Shown here piece after piece: positions 33,029 to 41,758 of a stretch of DNA of 64,000 nt; the first letter of the stretch is position 1; the number at the start of each line of letters is the position of its first letter. A program made the translations under genes and the position numbers. The stretch is from Amycolatopsis acididurans (lineage in GTDB: Bacteria; Actinomycetota; Actinomycetes; Mycobacteriales; Pseudonocardiaceae), in the NCBI RefSeq assembly GCF_012328925.1, contig NZ_JAAXLS010000005.1, positions 186,001 through 250,000 on the forward strand, in the 5' to 3' direction. Below the pieces are notes generated by a model. That model had not been told where the DNA came from. It saw only the letters and a list, made by a program, of their open reading frames with translations, and searched no databases.

Positions 33029-33673
33029 GTGACCGAGAGCCAGGCCGAACTCGGCAAGCCGGTGGTCGTCGCGATCCGGGACGCGATCATGCACGGGGAA
33101 TTCGTGCCGAACCAGCGGCTCGTGGAGTCCGATCTGTCGGCACAGTTCGGCGCGAGCCGCGCGAACGTCCGCGCCGCGCTCATCGAACTGACCAACGAAG
33201 GCCTGGTCGAGCGTGTGCAGAACCGCGGCGCGCGCGTCCGGGCGGTCTCGATCGACGAGGCGGTCGAGATCTCCGAGGTTCGCATGATGCTGGAGTCGCT
33301 GTGCGCGGCGAAGGCCGCGGAGCGGATCACCGACGCCGAGGTGAAGGAACTCAAGGCGCTCGGCAAGGCGATGCGCAAGGCCGTCGCGGGCGGCGACGTC
33401 ATCGGGTACTCGGGGCTGAATCAGGAACTGCACCGGCGAGTCCGCGAGATCAGCGGGCAGCGCACCGCGGAGCAACTGCTCGAACGGCTGCGTGGGCAGA
33501 GCGTGCGGCACCAGTTCCGGCTGGCGATGCGCCCCGGTCGCCCGTCGGTCTCCCTGCCCGAGCATCTGGCGATCATCGACGGTATCTGCGCCCACGATCC
33601 CGAGGCCGCACAGTCGGCGGTGCGGGCGCACCTGGCGAGCGTCATCGAGGCCTTACGCGAGACCGCGCCTTGA
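33029..33673 (+). CDS. GntR-family regulator, FCD (FadR) subfamily
   Basis: A 214-residue repressor. The winged helix covers about residues 10-75 (VVVAIRDAIMHGEFVPNQRL, FGASRANVRAALIELTNEGLVER), with an all-helical FCD ligand domain. The latter has a metal-binding Asp/His set (HRRVREISGQ, EHLAIIDGICAHDPEAA, RAHL). Such proteins bind small carboxylates. The gene lies between two near-identical TTGTnAACAA sites, one in front of itself and one in front of the hydrolase-ABC operon. I infer it controls both and perhaps the divergent dehydrogenase. Confidence 0.92.
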   Translation: MTESQAELGKPVVVAIRDAIMHGEFVPNQRLVESDLSAQFGASRANVRAALIELTNEGLVERVQNRGARVRAVSIDEAVEISEVRMMLESLCAAKAAERITDAEVKELKALGKAMRKAVAGGDVIGYSGLNQELHRRVREISGQRTAEQLLERLRGQSVRHQFRLAMRPGRPSVSLPEHLAIIDGICAHDPEAAQSAVRAHLASVIEALRETAP

Positions 33674-33687
33674 CGCCCGTCGCCAAG

Positions 33688-33699
33688 ATTGTTAACAAT
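33688..33699. promoter_or_regulatory. GntR operator in front of the hydrolase-ABC operon
   Basis: ATTGTTAACAAT is a perfect 12-bp palindrome, 31 bp before the ATG at 33731 and 14 bp after the GntR stop. It shares the TTGTnAACAA core with 33005-33016 and matches the TnGTnnnACnA style of FadR-subfamily operators. Confidence 0.68.
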
Positions 33700-33730
33700 T
33701 TGGTCGGAAAAAATGGCGCAAGGGAGCGAC

Positions 33731-34669
33731 ATGACCGACCATCCGCAGCCGTCCGACCATGCGCGTGAGCTCGTCCGCGGCGCCTACGACGTGCACATTC
33801 ATGTCGCCCCGGACGTCATGCGGCGACGCATCGACGACGTGACCCTCGCCCAGCGGTTCACCGCCGTCGGCATGGCGGGGTTCGTCCTGAAATCGCACTA
33901 CGCCCCAACGGCCGAACGCGCCGAAGTGGTCCGCAGGGTGCACCCGGACATCGACGCGCTGGGCGCGATCACGCTGAACGCCTCCGTGGGCGGCCTCAAT
34001 CCGATCGCGGTCGAGATCGCCGCACGCGGCGGCGCGCGTTTCGTCTGGCTGCCCACAGTGGACAGTGCGAACCAGCGGGCCTGCCAGGCGGCCGAACCCG
34101 AGGGCGCGACCCCGCCGATGTGGGCCCGGATCCAGGCCGAACTCGCCGAGGAGGGCATGGCCGCCGATCCGGTGGACGTGCTCGACGGTGACGGCAAGGT
34201 CGGCGAACTGGCCCGCAAGGTGCTGCGGCTGATCGCCAAGCACGACATGACGCTCGCGACCGGGCACCTGCACCAGGACGAGTCCGCGGCGGTCATCGAC
34301 GCCGCGCTGAAGGAGGGCGTGCGCCGCATGGTGGTGACCCATCCGGAGTTCACCTCGCAGCGCATCGGCGTGGAACGGCAGCGTGCGCTCGCCGAGAAGG
34401 GCGCGCTGATGGAGCGGTGCTTCACCACTCCCTACACCGGCAAGGTCGCCTGGGATGTCTGGCTGCACAACATCCGCGAGGTCGGCCCGGAACACTCGGT
34501 GATCTCCAGCGACCTCGGCCAGCCGTTCAACCCGCCGGTCGAGGACGGGCTCGCGCTGGCCGCGGATCGGTTGCTGGCGGCCGGTTTCAGCGACGAGGAG
34601 GTGCGGCTGATGACCGTGCACAACACCCGTCGGCTGGTGGGTGCCGAGGCATTGGCCGACGCGCGGTGA
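33731..34669 (+). CDS. DUF6282 family, amidohydrolase-like metal-dependent hydrolase
   Basis: A 312-residue TIM-barrel-like hydrolase. Metal-binding motifs are visible: [10 protein letters not shown] at the first strand, KSHY (about residue 56), [18 protein letters not shown] and the late [15 protein letters not shown]. These correspond to the HxH, Lys/His, His, His, Asp set of the amidohydrolase superfamily. The ATG has AAGGGAG 5 bp upstream. Translation is coupled to the ABC ATPase (GTGA). The context suggests it hydrolyses an imported amide, lactone or phosphoester; the substrate is unknown. Confidence 0.85.
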   Translation: MTDHPQPSDHARELVRGAYDVHIHVAPDVMRRRIDDVTLAQRFTAVGMAGFVLKSHYAPTAERAEVVRRVHPDIDALGAITLNASVGGLNPIAVEIAARGGARFVWLPTVDSANQRACQAAEPEGATPPMWARIQAELAEEGMAADPVDVLDGDGKVGELARKVLRLIAKHDMTLATGHLHQDESAAVIDAALKEGVRRMVVTHPEFTSQRIGVERQRALAEKGALMERCFTTPYTGKVAWDVWLHNIREVGPEHSVISSDLGQPFNPPVEDGLALAADRLLAAGFSDEEVRLMTVHNTRRLVGAEALADAR

Positions 34670-35430
34670 CCGCCGTACTGACCGCGGACGCGGTGACCAA
34701 GCAGTTCGCCAAGGACGACGAGGCGATCGTCGCGCTGCGCGAGTTCGACCTCGACATCGAAGAGGGCAGCTTCGTCACACTGCTCGGCCGCAGCGGGTGC
34801 GGCAAGTCGACGCTGCTCAACATGCTCGCCGGGCTGACCGCGCCGAGCACCGGCCGGGTCCGCTACCGCGACCGCACGTTGTCCGGCCCGGACACCAGCA
34901 TCGGGTACCTGACCCAGCACGACACCCTGATGCCGGGGCGGGATGTGCTTCGCAACGTCGAGATGCCGTTGGAGATCAAGGGCGTGCCCGCCGCCGAACG
35001 CCGTCGCGTCGCCGCGGAACTCATCGAACGCGTCGGGCTCGGCGGCTTCGAAAAGCATTACCCGCGCGAGCTTTCCGGTGGGATGCGCCGCCGCGCGAGC
35101 CTCGCCAGAATGCTCGCCGGCGCCCCGGAAACGCTGCTGATGGACGAGCCGTTCGGCGCGCTGGACGCCCAGCTGCGCACCGAACTGCAGGAGGAGCTCC
35201 TGCGGTTGTGGCAGGGCAGCGGGCAGACCGTCGTGTTCGTGACGCACGACATCGAGGAGGCGCTGCTGCTCGGCGACCGGGTGGTGGTGCTCGGCAAGCT
35301 CGGCCGCATCCTGCTGGACCGCAAGATCGGGCTGTCCCGTCCGCGCTCGGCCGACGAATCGCGCGTCGATCCCGAGTTCGTCGCGCTGCACAGGGAACTT
35401 TCCGCCTCCCTGAAGGGGGACGCGTCATGA
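34666..35430 (+). CDS. ABC importer ATPase (SsuB/TauB type)
   Basis: A 254-residue ATP-binding subunit. Walker A is [11 protein letters not shown], signature is [16 protein letters not shown], Walker B is [11 protein letters not shown] and the switch His is in [10 protein letters not shown]. This subgroup serves nitrate/sulfonate/taurine-type importers. The GTG overlaps the hydrolase stop and the ATG of the permease overlaps its own stop, making one translationally coupled unit. Confidence 0.95.
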   Translation: MTAVLTADAVTKQFAKDDEAIVALREFDLDIEEGSFVTLLGRSGCGKSTLLNMLAGLTAPSTGRVRYRDRTLSGPDTSIGYLTQHDTLMPGRDVLRNVEMPLEIKGVPAAERRRVAAELIERVGLGGFEKHYPRELSGGMRRRASLARMLAGAPETLLMDEPFGALDAQLRTELQEELLRLWQGSGQTVVFVTHDIEEALLLGDRVVVLGKLGRILLDRKIGLSRPRSADESRVDPEFVALHRELSASLKGDAS

Positions 35431-36254
35431 CCGCGACGGCGATGGAGGCGGGCCCGGTCCGGGTCGGCCTCGACCGGAGCTGGTGGCAGCGGCACGGGAA
35501 CACGACGATCGTGTGGGTCTCGCGGCTCGCCCTGCTCGCCGTGATCCTCGTGCTGTGGCAGATCGCCGCCGACCGCTGGATCGACAGCACGTTCACCAGC
35601 AAGCCGTCCGACATCGTCCGGCGGCTCGCGGAGTGGAGCGGCGACGGTACATTGTGGACGAACGCGTGGATCACCGTGCAGGAGATCGTCTACGGCTTCC
35701 TGCTCGGCGCCGCGGCCGGTGCGCTCGCCGGGTTCGTGCTCGCCTCGATGAACCTCGTCTACCGGGTGCTCGACCCGTTCATGCTGGCGCTGTACTCGAT
35801 TCCGAAGGTCGCGCTGGCGCCGCTGTTCATCGTGTGGTTCGGCATCGGCGTGCACATGAAGGTGCTGCTCGCCGCGGTCACCGTGTTCTTCCTGGTGTTC
35901 CTCAACACCGCGGCCGGCGTGCGCGAGGTGGATCGCGGGCTGATCGACGCGGTGCGGCTGATGGGCGGCGGCCGCCGCGACATCGCGCTGAAGGTCGTGC
36001 TGCCCGCCTCGATGACCGGGCTGCTCACCGGGCTCAAGGTGGCGATCCCGTACGCGTTGATCGGCGCCGTGATCGGTGAGCTGGTCGCGTCCAACCGTGG
36101 GCTCGGCTACCTGATCAACGACGCGGCCGCGCAGTTCGACACCGCCGGGGTGTTCGCGACACTGGTCGTGCTGAGTGTGATCGCCGGTCTGCTCAACGTT
36201 GTCGTCGGACTGATCGGCAAGCGCGTCAACCGCTGGAAGCCGCTCGATGAGTAG
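35427..36254 (+). CDS. ABC importer permease (SsuC/TauC type)
   Basis: A 275-residue permease with six TM helices. The cytoplasmic coupling (EAA) loop is [24 protein letters not shown], and the [17 protein letters not shown] helix is typical of SsuC/TauC. It forms the dimeric channel for the importer encoded around it. It overlaps both neighbours (ATGA upstream, 8 bp downstream). Confidence 0.95.
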   Translation: MTATAMEAGPVRVGLDRSWWQRHGNTTIVWVSRLALLAVILVLWQIAADRWIDSTFTSKPSDIVRRLAEWSGDGTLWTNAWITVQEIVYGFLLGAAAGALAGFVLASMNLVYRVLDPFMLALYSIPKVALAPLFIVWFGIGVHMKVLLAAVTVFFLVFLNTAAGVREVDRGLIDAVRLMGGGRRDIALKVVLPASMTGLLTGLKVAIPYALIGAVIGELVASNRGLGYLINDAAAQFDTAGVFATLVVLSVIAGLLNVVVGLIGKRVNRWKPLDE

Positions 36255-37251
36255 CCGTCGCACGTTTCTGAAAGCGCTTACCGCGGCGCCGTTACTGGGG
36301 GTCGCCACGGCGGGCTGCGCGACACGCGAGTCGACCACTCCCGCCGGGGTGCTCAACGTCGGGCAGATCAGTGATTCGGTGGCCTTCTTCCCGTTGTTCA
36401 TCGCGGAGAAGAAGGGCTACTTCACCGACGAGGGTCTCGAACTCGGCGAACGGCCGCGGCTGGGCACCGGTGCGAAGGTGGCCGCGGCGCTGAAGTCCGG
36501 CAGCATCGACCTCGGCGCCGCCGTCATCACCGACGCGTTCAACCTCGCCAAGATCGACGACGGCACCCGGATCGTGAGCAGCCTGGTCACCGAGTACTAC
36601 GTGGACATCGTGGTGCCGCCCTCGTTTCCGGAACCCGCGAGCCTCGAGGACAAGATCAAAGCGTTGCGGGGCAGGAATATCGGCATCACCGGGCCGGGTA
36701 GCGGCACCGAGGCGCTGGTCGACTACCTGTTCAGCAGCATCGGTCTGGACGCGGCGACCGACGCGACACTGGTCAACCTCGGCAGCGCGACGACATCCGC
36801 GATCGGTGCGCTCAAGGCGAACCGGGTGGACGCGTTGTCCTTTTTCCAGCCGATCGCGCAGCAGGCGGCCGCGGCGAACGTGGGCAGGACCTACATCTCA
36901 CCCGCGCGCGGGGACGTGCCGAGCCTGCGCGGCGCATTGCACGGCGTGGTGTTCAGCACGCAGAAACTGCTCGACCGCAAGAAGAACGAGCTGGCCGCGT
37001 TCCAGCGGGCGATGACCAGAGCGCTGTCGGACATCCACGGCGATCCCGCGCAGGTGCGTCAGCTGCTCGGGCAGTACCTGAAGGGCACGGACGGCAAGGC
37101 GCTCGACGCGCTCGTGCCGATCCTGCGCCAGGAGGTGCCCGTGACGCCGGAGGTGCAGCGCGCGTCCTACGACACGGCCCGCGCCTTCCATCTCGACAGT
37201 CACCTGGTGCGCAAGGCGCCGGACTACACCGCGGTACTCGTCAAGAGCTGA
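36247..37251 (+). CDS. ABC importer substrate-binding lipoprotein (SsuA/NMT1-like)
   Basis: A 334-residue exported binding protein. The signal sequence has a twin-arginine motif (SSRRTFLK) and a lipobox ending in Cys (ATAGC, about residue 25), so it is probably Tat-exported and lipid-anchored. Two alpha/beta lobes follow, with the family segments FFPLFIAEKKGYFTDEGL and GRNIGITGPGSGTEALVDYL. The ligand is likely a small organic anion or amide matched to the DUF6282 hydrolase. The 3' end overlaps the MarR gene by 11 bp. Confidence 0.92.
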   Translation: MSSRRTFLKALTAAPLLGVATAGCATRESTTPAGVLNVGQISDSVAFFPLFIAEKKGYFTDEGLELGERPRLGTGAKVAAALKSGSIDLGAAVITDAFNLAKIDDGTRIVSSLVTEYYVDIVVPPSFPEPASLEDKIKALRGRNIGITGPGSGTEALVDYLFSSIGLDAATDATLVNLGSATTSAIGALKANRVDALSFFQPIAQQAAAANVGRTYISPARGDVPSLRGALHGVVFSTQKLLDRKKNELAAFQRAMTRALSDIHGDPAQVRQLLGQYLKGTDGKALDALVPILRQEVPVTPEVQRASYDTARAFHLDSHLVRKAPDYTAVLVKS

Positions 37252-37729
37252 TGCCCTCGACGGTCTGCAGTACGACACCGAGCAGGCTCGCGAGCTGAGC
37301 GCGTTCCGCGTCGGGCAGGTTCGCCAGCGCGGCGCGTTCGGCTTCGAGCTGCTTCGGCAGCAGCTCGTCGATGAGCGCGACGCCCTTGTCGGTGAGCCGC
37401 ACCTGCACGACGCGCCGGTCGCGCTCGCTGGAGGCGCGGGAGATCAGGTCGAGCCGGGCCAGCCGGTCGAGTCGCTTGGTGATCGCCGCACCCGAGGACA
37501 GCATTTCGCGGCTGATCTGCCCCGGGTTGAGCACGCCGTTGCGGCGCAGCGCGCACAGCACGTCGAACTCGGCCCTGGTCAGCTCGTGCCCGGCGAGCAG
37601 GTCGTCGGTGTCGCGCCTGATCAGCGAGGCCAGGCGCAGGACGCGGCCGATCACGGCCATGCCGGTCGTGTCGAGTTCGGGGCGCACCTCCCCCCACTGC
37701 CGTCGCACTCGGTCGATGAGATCGCTCAC
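37241..37729 (-). CDS. MarR-family transcriptional regulator
   Basis: A 162-residue regulator. The winged helix contains LTRAEFDVLCALRRNG, NPGQISREMLSSGAAITKRLDRLARLDLISR and the wing ASERDRRVVQVRLTDKG, with dimer helices at both ends. Two GTG codons lie in tandem; I choose the second (37729) because AAGGAG is 7 bp upstream of it. It is divergent from a FUSC-type exporter gene, and an operator-like repeat lies between them. It probably senses a phenolic or drug-like ligand. Confidence 0.92.
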   Translation of the reverse strand: MSDLIDRVRRQWGEVRPELDTTGMAVIGRVLRLASLIRRDTDDLLAGHELTRAEFDVLCALRRNGVLNPGQISREMLSSGAAITKRLDRLARLDLISRASSERDRRVVQVRLTDKGVALIDELLPKQLEAERAALANLPDAERAQLASLLGVVLQTVEGISS

Positions 37730-37762
37730 CACGTCGCTCCTTCGCGAGGGATGTTTCGTTAG

Positions 37763-37780
37763 TATTTTACTCGTGAAATA
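37763..37780. promoter_or_regulatory. MarR operator overlapping the FUSC exporter -10 and start codon
   Basis: TATTTTAC-TC-GTGAAATA is an 8-bp inverted repeat with one mismatch. It covers the last part of TAGTAT (37760-37765), which ends 7 bp before the GTG, and the start codon itself (37773). A bound MarR dimer would block the exporter promoter, and probably the MarR promoter as well. Confidence 0.62.
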
Positions 37781-38837
37781 TCTGGATGGTCATGACCTCC
37801 GCCGGGCGCTCGCACCCCACGGGTGGTGGCGGCTGCGACCGGTGAGCGGGCCTGTCGGTATCTCGGCGTTGCGGGCCATGACCGGGGCGAACATAGTCCT
37901 CGTCGCCGTCGTCCTCGCGGGGCATACCGCCTTGGCGCCCGCGGCCGCGTTCGGCGGCATGACCGCGATCCACGCCCGGTTCGAGCCGTACCCGGTGCGG
38001 GCCAGGATGCTCGCGGCGATCGGCGGCGGGCTCGTGCTGGCCGTCGCGCTCGGCAGCCTCGCCTCGGCGGCCGGATGGGGACCGCTGCCGGGGACGCTCC
38101 TCGTCGCATGCGTGGCCGCCGCCGCGAAGCTGCTGACCGACGCGATCCGGTCGGGGCCGCCCGGCGGGCTGATCTTCGTGTTCGCCGCGGGTACCACGGC
38201 GGTGCTGCCCGCGGACTGGGGAACGGCGGGTGTGCAGGTCGGGGTGGCCGCGGCGGGCGCGCTCACGGCATGGTTCGTCGCGCACGTCGGCTGGCTGTTC
38301 TCCCGCAGCGGGCACGAGCAGCCCACCGCGTGGCGCGCCGGGGTCCGTGCCGCGTTCTCCCGTTCGTCGCACGAACTTCCGCGCGCGGCGAAGGTCGGCG
38401 GCGCGGTGCTGATCGCGGGCCTGCTCGCGGACCTGTGCGGCCTAGGCCACCCGTACTGGGCGATGATCGCCGCGGCGGCCGTGCTGCAGTCGACCCACCT
38501 GCGGCACACCGTGCACCGCACCATCCAGCGCGTGACCGGAACGCTCGCGGGCGTCGTGATCGCGTGGCTGTTGCTGGGGCTGGACCTGCCGATGCCGGTC
38601 AAACTCGCGATGATCGTGGCCGCGCTGCTGTGCGCCGAACTCACGGTCGTGCGCAACTACGCGCTCGCGATGCTGTTCGTGACCCCGCTGACATTGCTGC
38701 TCGGCTCGCTGATCAGCAACGCCGGCGCGGTGGGCATGGCGTCGGACCGGCTGCTGGACACGGTGCTCGGCGCGGTCGCCGGGCTGGGCGTGGCGCTGAT
38801 CCGGCCGGGCCGCGGCTACCAGCTCGCGGCGACGTGA
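37773..38837 (+). CDS. FUSC-family membrane protein, aromatic-acid exporter-like
   Basis: A 354-residue polytopic protein with two blocks of TM helices: residues about 30-165, then a loop with YWAMIAAAAVLQSTHLRHTVHRTIQRVTGT, a hallmark of the FUSC_2 domain (PF13515), then the second block. Relatives export aromatic acids such as p-hydroxybenzoate. There is no ribosome binding site; the GTG follows TAGTAT by 7 bp, suggesting a leaderless mRNA. Control by the divergent MarR is inferred. Confidence 0.88.
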   Translation: MKYLDGHDLRRALAPHGWWRLRPVSGPVGISALRAMTGANIVLVAVVLAGHTALAPAAAFGGMTAIHARFEPYPVRARMLAAIGGGLVLAVALGSLASAAGWGPLPGTLLVACVAAAAKLLTDAIRSGPPGGLIFVFAAGTTAVLPADWGTAGVQVGVAAAGALTAWFVAHVGWLFSRSGHEQPTAWRAGVRAAFSRSSHELPRAAKVGGAVLIAGLLADLCGLGHPYWAMIAAAAVLQSTHLRHTVHRTIQRVTGTLAGVVIAWLLLGLDLPMPVKLAMIVAALLCAELTVVRNYALAMLFVTPLTLLLGSLISNAGAVGMASDRLLDTVLGAVAGLGVALIRPGRGYQLAAT

Positions 38838-38838
38838 C

Positions 38839-39468
38839 TCACTTGCCGTGCCGCGCGATCCACGCGGCGGCCTGGGTGCGGCGCTGCATCCCGAGTTTGG
38901 CCAGCACCGAGGTCACGTAGTTCTTCACGGTCTTCTCCGCGAGGAAGAGGCGTTCGGCGATTTCCCGGTTGGACAGTCCGGCGCCGATCAGCTCCAGCAC
39001 ACTGCGCTCGCGTTCGGTGAGCTGCGCCAGCGGGTCGTCCTCGGCGGGGTGGCGCAGCTTGTCCAGTACGCGTGCCGTGGTGATCGGGTCGAGCAGCGAA
39101 TGGCCGGCCGCGACCTCGCGCACCGCGTTGACCACGTCCTGCCCACGGACCTGTTTGAGCAGGTAGCCCGCGGCCCCGGCCATGATCGCGCCGACCATGG
39201 CCTCCTCGTCGTCGAACGCGGTGAGCACCAGGCACTGCGGCGGGTTGGGTTTCGACCGCAGCTCGCGGCAGAGCGCGACGCCGTCCCCGTCGCCGAGCCG
39301 GACATCGACCACGGCCACGTCGGGTTCGACGTGCATCGCGACGGCGAGCGCCTCGTCCGCGCTGCCCGCCTCGGCGACCACCTCGATGTCCGGCTCGTCG
39401 GTGAGCAGATCGCGCAGCCCGCGGCGGACGACCTCGTGATCGTCGACGAGCAGCACCTCGATGGCCAT
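38839..39468 (-). CDS. DosR/DevR-like NarL-family response regulator
   Basis: A 209-residue two-component regulator. Receiver: LLVDDHEVVRRGLRDLL, phospho-acceptor Asp55 (VAVVDVRLGDGDG), LTAFDDE, GYLLKQ. HTH LuxR domain: LTERERSVLELIGAGLSNREIAERLFLAEKTVKNYV then SVLAKLGMQRRTQAAAW. The recognition helix TVKNYV, with the Lys and Asn that contact DNA in mycobacterial DosR, and the QRRTQAA tail are nearly the same as in DosR. No kinase is adjacent; the DevS-like kinase at 31026 is the nearest candidate. It ends 1 bp from the FUSC gene, convergently. Confidence 0.93.
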   Translation of the reverse strand: MAIEVLLVDDHEVVRRGLRDLLTDEPDIEVVAEAGSADEALAVAMHVEPDVAVVDVRLGDGDGVALCRELRSKPNPPQCLVLTAFDDEEAMVGAIMAGAAGYLLKQVRGQDVVNAVREVAAGHSLLDPITTARVLDKLRHPAEDDPLAQLTERERSVLELIGAGLSNREIAERLFLAEKTVKNYVTSVLAKLGMQRRTQAAAWIARHGK

Positions 39469-39477
39469 ACCTCGAGG

Positions 39478-40845
39478 TTACGTCAGGTGGTCCCAGATCT
39501 TGCGCGAGGCGGATTCGGGGTCGGCGGCCACGGAGACGGGGATGTCCCAGATGCGGGTGAGCCGTTCGCCGGCGCGATACTCGGGCCAGCCGGGATCACC
39601 GGTCGCGGCGAAGGACGTCCACGCCTTGCGGATCTCCTTCGAGAGCGCCTCGGCTTCGGGCGGCACCGGTGACCCGAGCACGAGCCCGCCCATCGGCCCG
39701 TCGAAGTTGCCGAACGTGAGCGGGACGTCGAGGCCGTGGCAGGCCCGCAGCGCCCCGCCGAGCGCGGGCGAGGGCCAGGTCAGCTCGTAGCTGAAGGCCC
39801 GGCCGGGATGCTCCTGCGCGCACCACATCGAGGGGATGCGGAAGATGCGGTCCGACATGATGACGGTGTAGAGGGCCTCGTCGGAAAGGCCGGGGTAGGC
39901 GGCGCGGTACTCGGCGAGCTGTTTCGTGGCCCGCGCGGGGTCCTTGGCGTTGTCGTTGAGCGCGAAAAGCTCGTACTCGTCGCGGGTGTACCCGGCGATG
40001 AGGTCGACCTCGGGGCGCAGCCCGTGCCACGGCACGTCGGGGACGAGGTCGCCGTCGATCATGGGCGCGTAGGGCGTGATTTCGCCGGGCGCTGACTGGA
40101 CCTTGTGGATCGCCTCGGGTGGAAGTTCGGCGAGCGCCTGCGCGGTCGCGGGCACGCCGAGCGCGGCGGCGATTCGTTCGGTGCCGCGGCGGAGCCGGTC
40201 TTCGCGCAGGAAACTCCCGGCGATGCTCTGCCCGATGGCGCGGCGGAACAGGCCGGTCGCCGCCGGGCACGCGGTGAGTGCCGCGACGGCCGTACCGCCG
40301 GCCGATTCGCCGAAGATCGTCACGTTGCCGGGGTCGCCGCCGAAGTTCGCGATGTTGTCCTGCACCCACCGCAGCGCGGCGAGCTGATCGAGGAACCCGC
40401 GGTTCGGCGGCGCGTCGGGCAGCCAGCCGAAACCCTCCATGCCGACGCGGTAGTTCACGGTCACGACGACGACACCGGCCCGGGCGAGGTTCGTTCCGTC
40501 GTACTCGGGCGCTCGCGAGGTGCCGATCAGGAAGGCGCCACCGTAGATCCACACCATGACGGGAAGGTTCTCGCCGCCGGAAGTCCACACGTTGACGCTC
40601 AGGCAGTCGGTGCCGTCACCGGCACGCCACGGCGAGGGGATTCCGGGCATCAACGTCCCCTGCGGCGGATCCGCACTGAAGGAGAAGGCGTCACGGACCC
40701 CGTCCCACTTCTCCGGCGGCCGCGGCGCCGCGAACCGCCGGGGCCCGTCGAGCGGCGCCGCGTAGGGAATGCCCTTGTAGGCGGTGATGCCGTCGTCCGT
40801 CCTGCCACGCACAGCCCCGTACGTGGTCCGTGTGATCGCCTCCAC
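39478..40845 (-). CDS. Type-B carboxylesterase
   Basis: A 455-residue alpha/beta hydrolase of the carboxylesterase/PnbA family. The N-terminal TTYGAVRGRTDDGITAYKGIPYAAPP-like block, oxyanion loop YGGAFLIG, nucleophile FGESAGGTAVAAL, an acid in GYTRDEYELF and His in RACHGLDVPLTFGN are all present. At 455 residues it is at the short end for the family. There is no signal peptide, so it is cytoplasmic. The next gene, the DosR-like regulator, starts 10 bp after its stop and may be co-transcribed. Confidence 0.93.
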   Translation of the reverse strand: MEAITRTTYGAVRGRTDDGITAYKGIPYAAPLDGPRRFAAPRPPEKWDGVRDAFSFSADPPQGTLMPGIPSPWRAGDGTDCLSVNVWTSGGENLPVMVWIYGGAFLIGTSRAPEYDGTNLARAGVVVVTVNYRVGMEGFGWLPDAPPNRGFLDQLAALRWVQDNIANFGGDPGNVTIFGESAGGTAVAALTACPAATGLFRRAIGQSIAGSFLREDRLRRGTERIAAALGVPATAQALAELPPEAIHKVQSAPGEITPYAPMIDGDLVPDVPWHGLRPEVDLIAGYTRDEYELFALNDNAKDPARATKQLAEYRAAYPGLSDEALYTVIMSDRIFRIPSMWCAQEHPGRAFSYELTWPSPALGGALRACHGLDVPLTFGNFDGPMGGLVLGSPVPPEAEALSKEIRKAWTSFAATGDPGWPEYRAGERLTRIWDIPVSVAADPESASRKIWDHLT

Positions 40846-40881
40846 GAGGACCAGTGATACCAGAATCCCGTTCGGTTGGGG

Positions 40882-41664
40882 CTACTCGCACGCCGTGCCG
40901 TCGTGGTCGCGGTCGAGCTGGGGACGGTAGCCGGGATCGCCGCGGTGCAGGGGAGCGGCGCCGGCCGCCTTGGCTTCCGCGCAGTTCTTGAAGTACACGG
41001 CGACAGGAGCACTGTCCTGTGTGGACGCCGGTGTGGTCGGAGCCGGGGGAGTCGTCGGTGAGGTGGGTGGCTTCGGGGGCGTGACCGTCGTGGTCGCCGG
41101 GAGCGTTGTCGCCGGGGACGGGGTGGGGGCATCGATCGTGCCGAGGCAAGGGGCGCCCCACAGCCCCGTGTTCGCCGCGCGGGCGGTGTTTTCGGCCGTC
41201 TGCAGCGCCGTGGCGTAGGTGCCGTCGGTGACACCCGGCGCGTACTTGGCGTAGCCGCGCTTGAGCGCCTCGGTCGAATAGTCGGTGCCGTCCGGCAGGG
41301 TGAGTGCGGCCATGGTTTCCATTCCCTGATCGAGGGCGCGGATTGTTACTTGTTTCCCGGCCAGAAATGTCGTTGCCCAGTTCGCGGTTTCCGGGCCCCA
41401 GCAGTACGTCGTTGTCGGCGCGTCGATTCCGGCGGCGCGCACCGTTTTCGGTACACCGGTGGAATCCCGCAGATAAACCCGTTCGCCGTCGATGACGTTC
41501 GTGACCGTGTAAGTCGGCACCGCGGGCGTGGTCGCGGCCGCCGGGGTGGCCGGGTTGTCCGGCGAGGCGCCGAAAATCGCGGCGAGCGTGAACAGTGCGG
41601 CGAAGGCACCCAGCGTCACTTTCAGCCAGGTGGGCAGTTTGCGTCTCGGTGTCACAGTGGGCAT
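40882..41664 (-). CDS. Secreted SNase-like protein with C-terminal Excalibur calcium-binding domain
   Basis: A 260-residue exported protein. An N-terminal signal anchor (about 13-33) is followed by a thermonuclease-like domain (about 50-165: YTVTNVIDGERVYLRD, TVRAAGIDAP, LAGKQVTIR, LKRGYAKY). A Thr/Pro linker follows, then an Excalibur domain (YFKNCAEAKAAGAAPLHRGD, LDRDHDGTACE). The nuclease site looks damaged: DGDT is DGER, the Glu after GID(T/A)P is absent, and the second catalytic Arg region is replaced. It may bind DNA or calcium at the cell surface without cutting. AAGGAA precedes the ATG. Confidence 0.85.
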   Translation of the reverse strand: MPTVTPRRKLPTWLKVTLGAFAALFTLAAIFGASPDNPATPAAATTPAVPTYTVTNVIDGERVYLRDSTGVPKTVRAAGIDAPTTTYCWGPETANWATTFLAGKQVTIRALDQGMETMAALTLPDGTDYSTEALKRGYAKYAPGVTDGTYATALQTAENTARAANTGLWGAPCLGTIDAPTPSPATTLPATTTVTPPKPPTSPTTPPAPTTPASTQDSAPVAVYFKNCAEAKAAGAAPLHRGDPGYRPQLDRDHDGTACE

Positions 41665-41758
41665 CGACGATTCCTTCCCGCGCACGGTGTGCAAAATGCC
41701 TCTCGTTCCGGGTGCCGCCGTTGTTACGTTTTTCCTTTCGTTCGCGATTGCCCAGGCG

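Noticed and set aside
33713..34669. Earlier ATG (33713) for the DUF6282 hydrolase
   Set aside because: ATG 33731 has AAGGGAG at good spacing and gives the usual family start; the earlier one has none.
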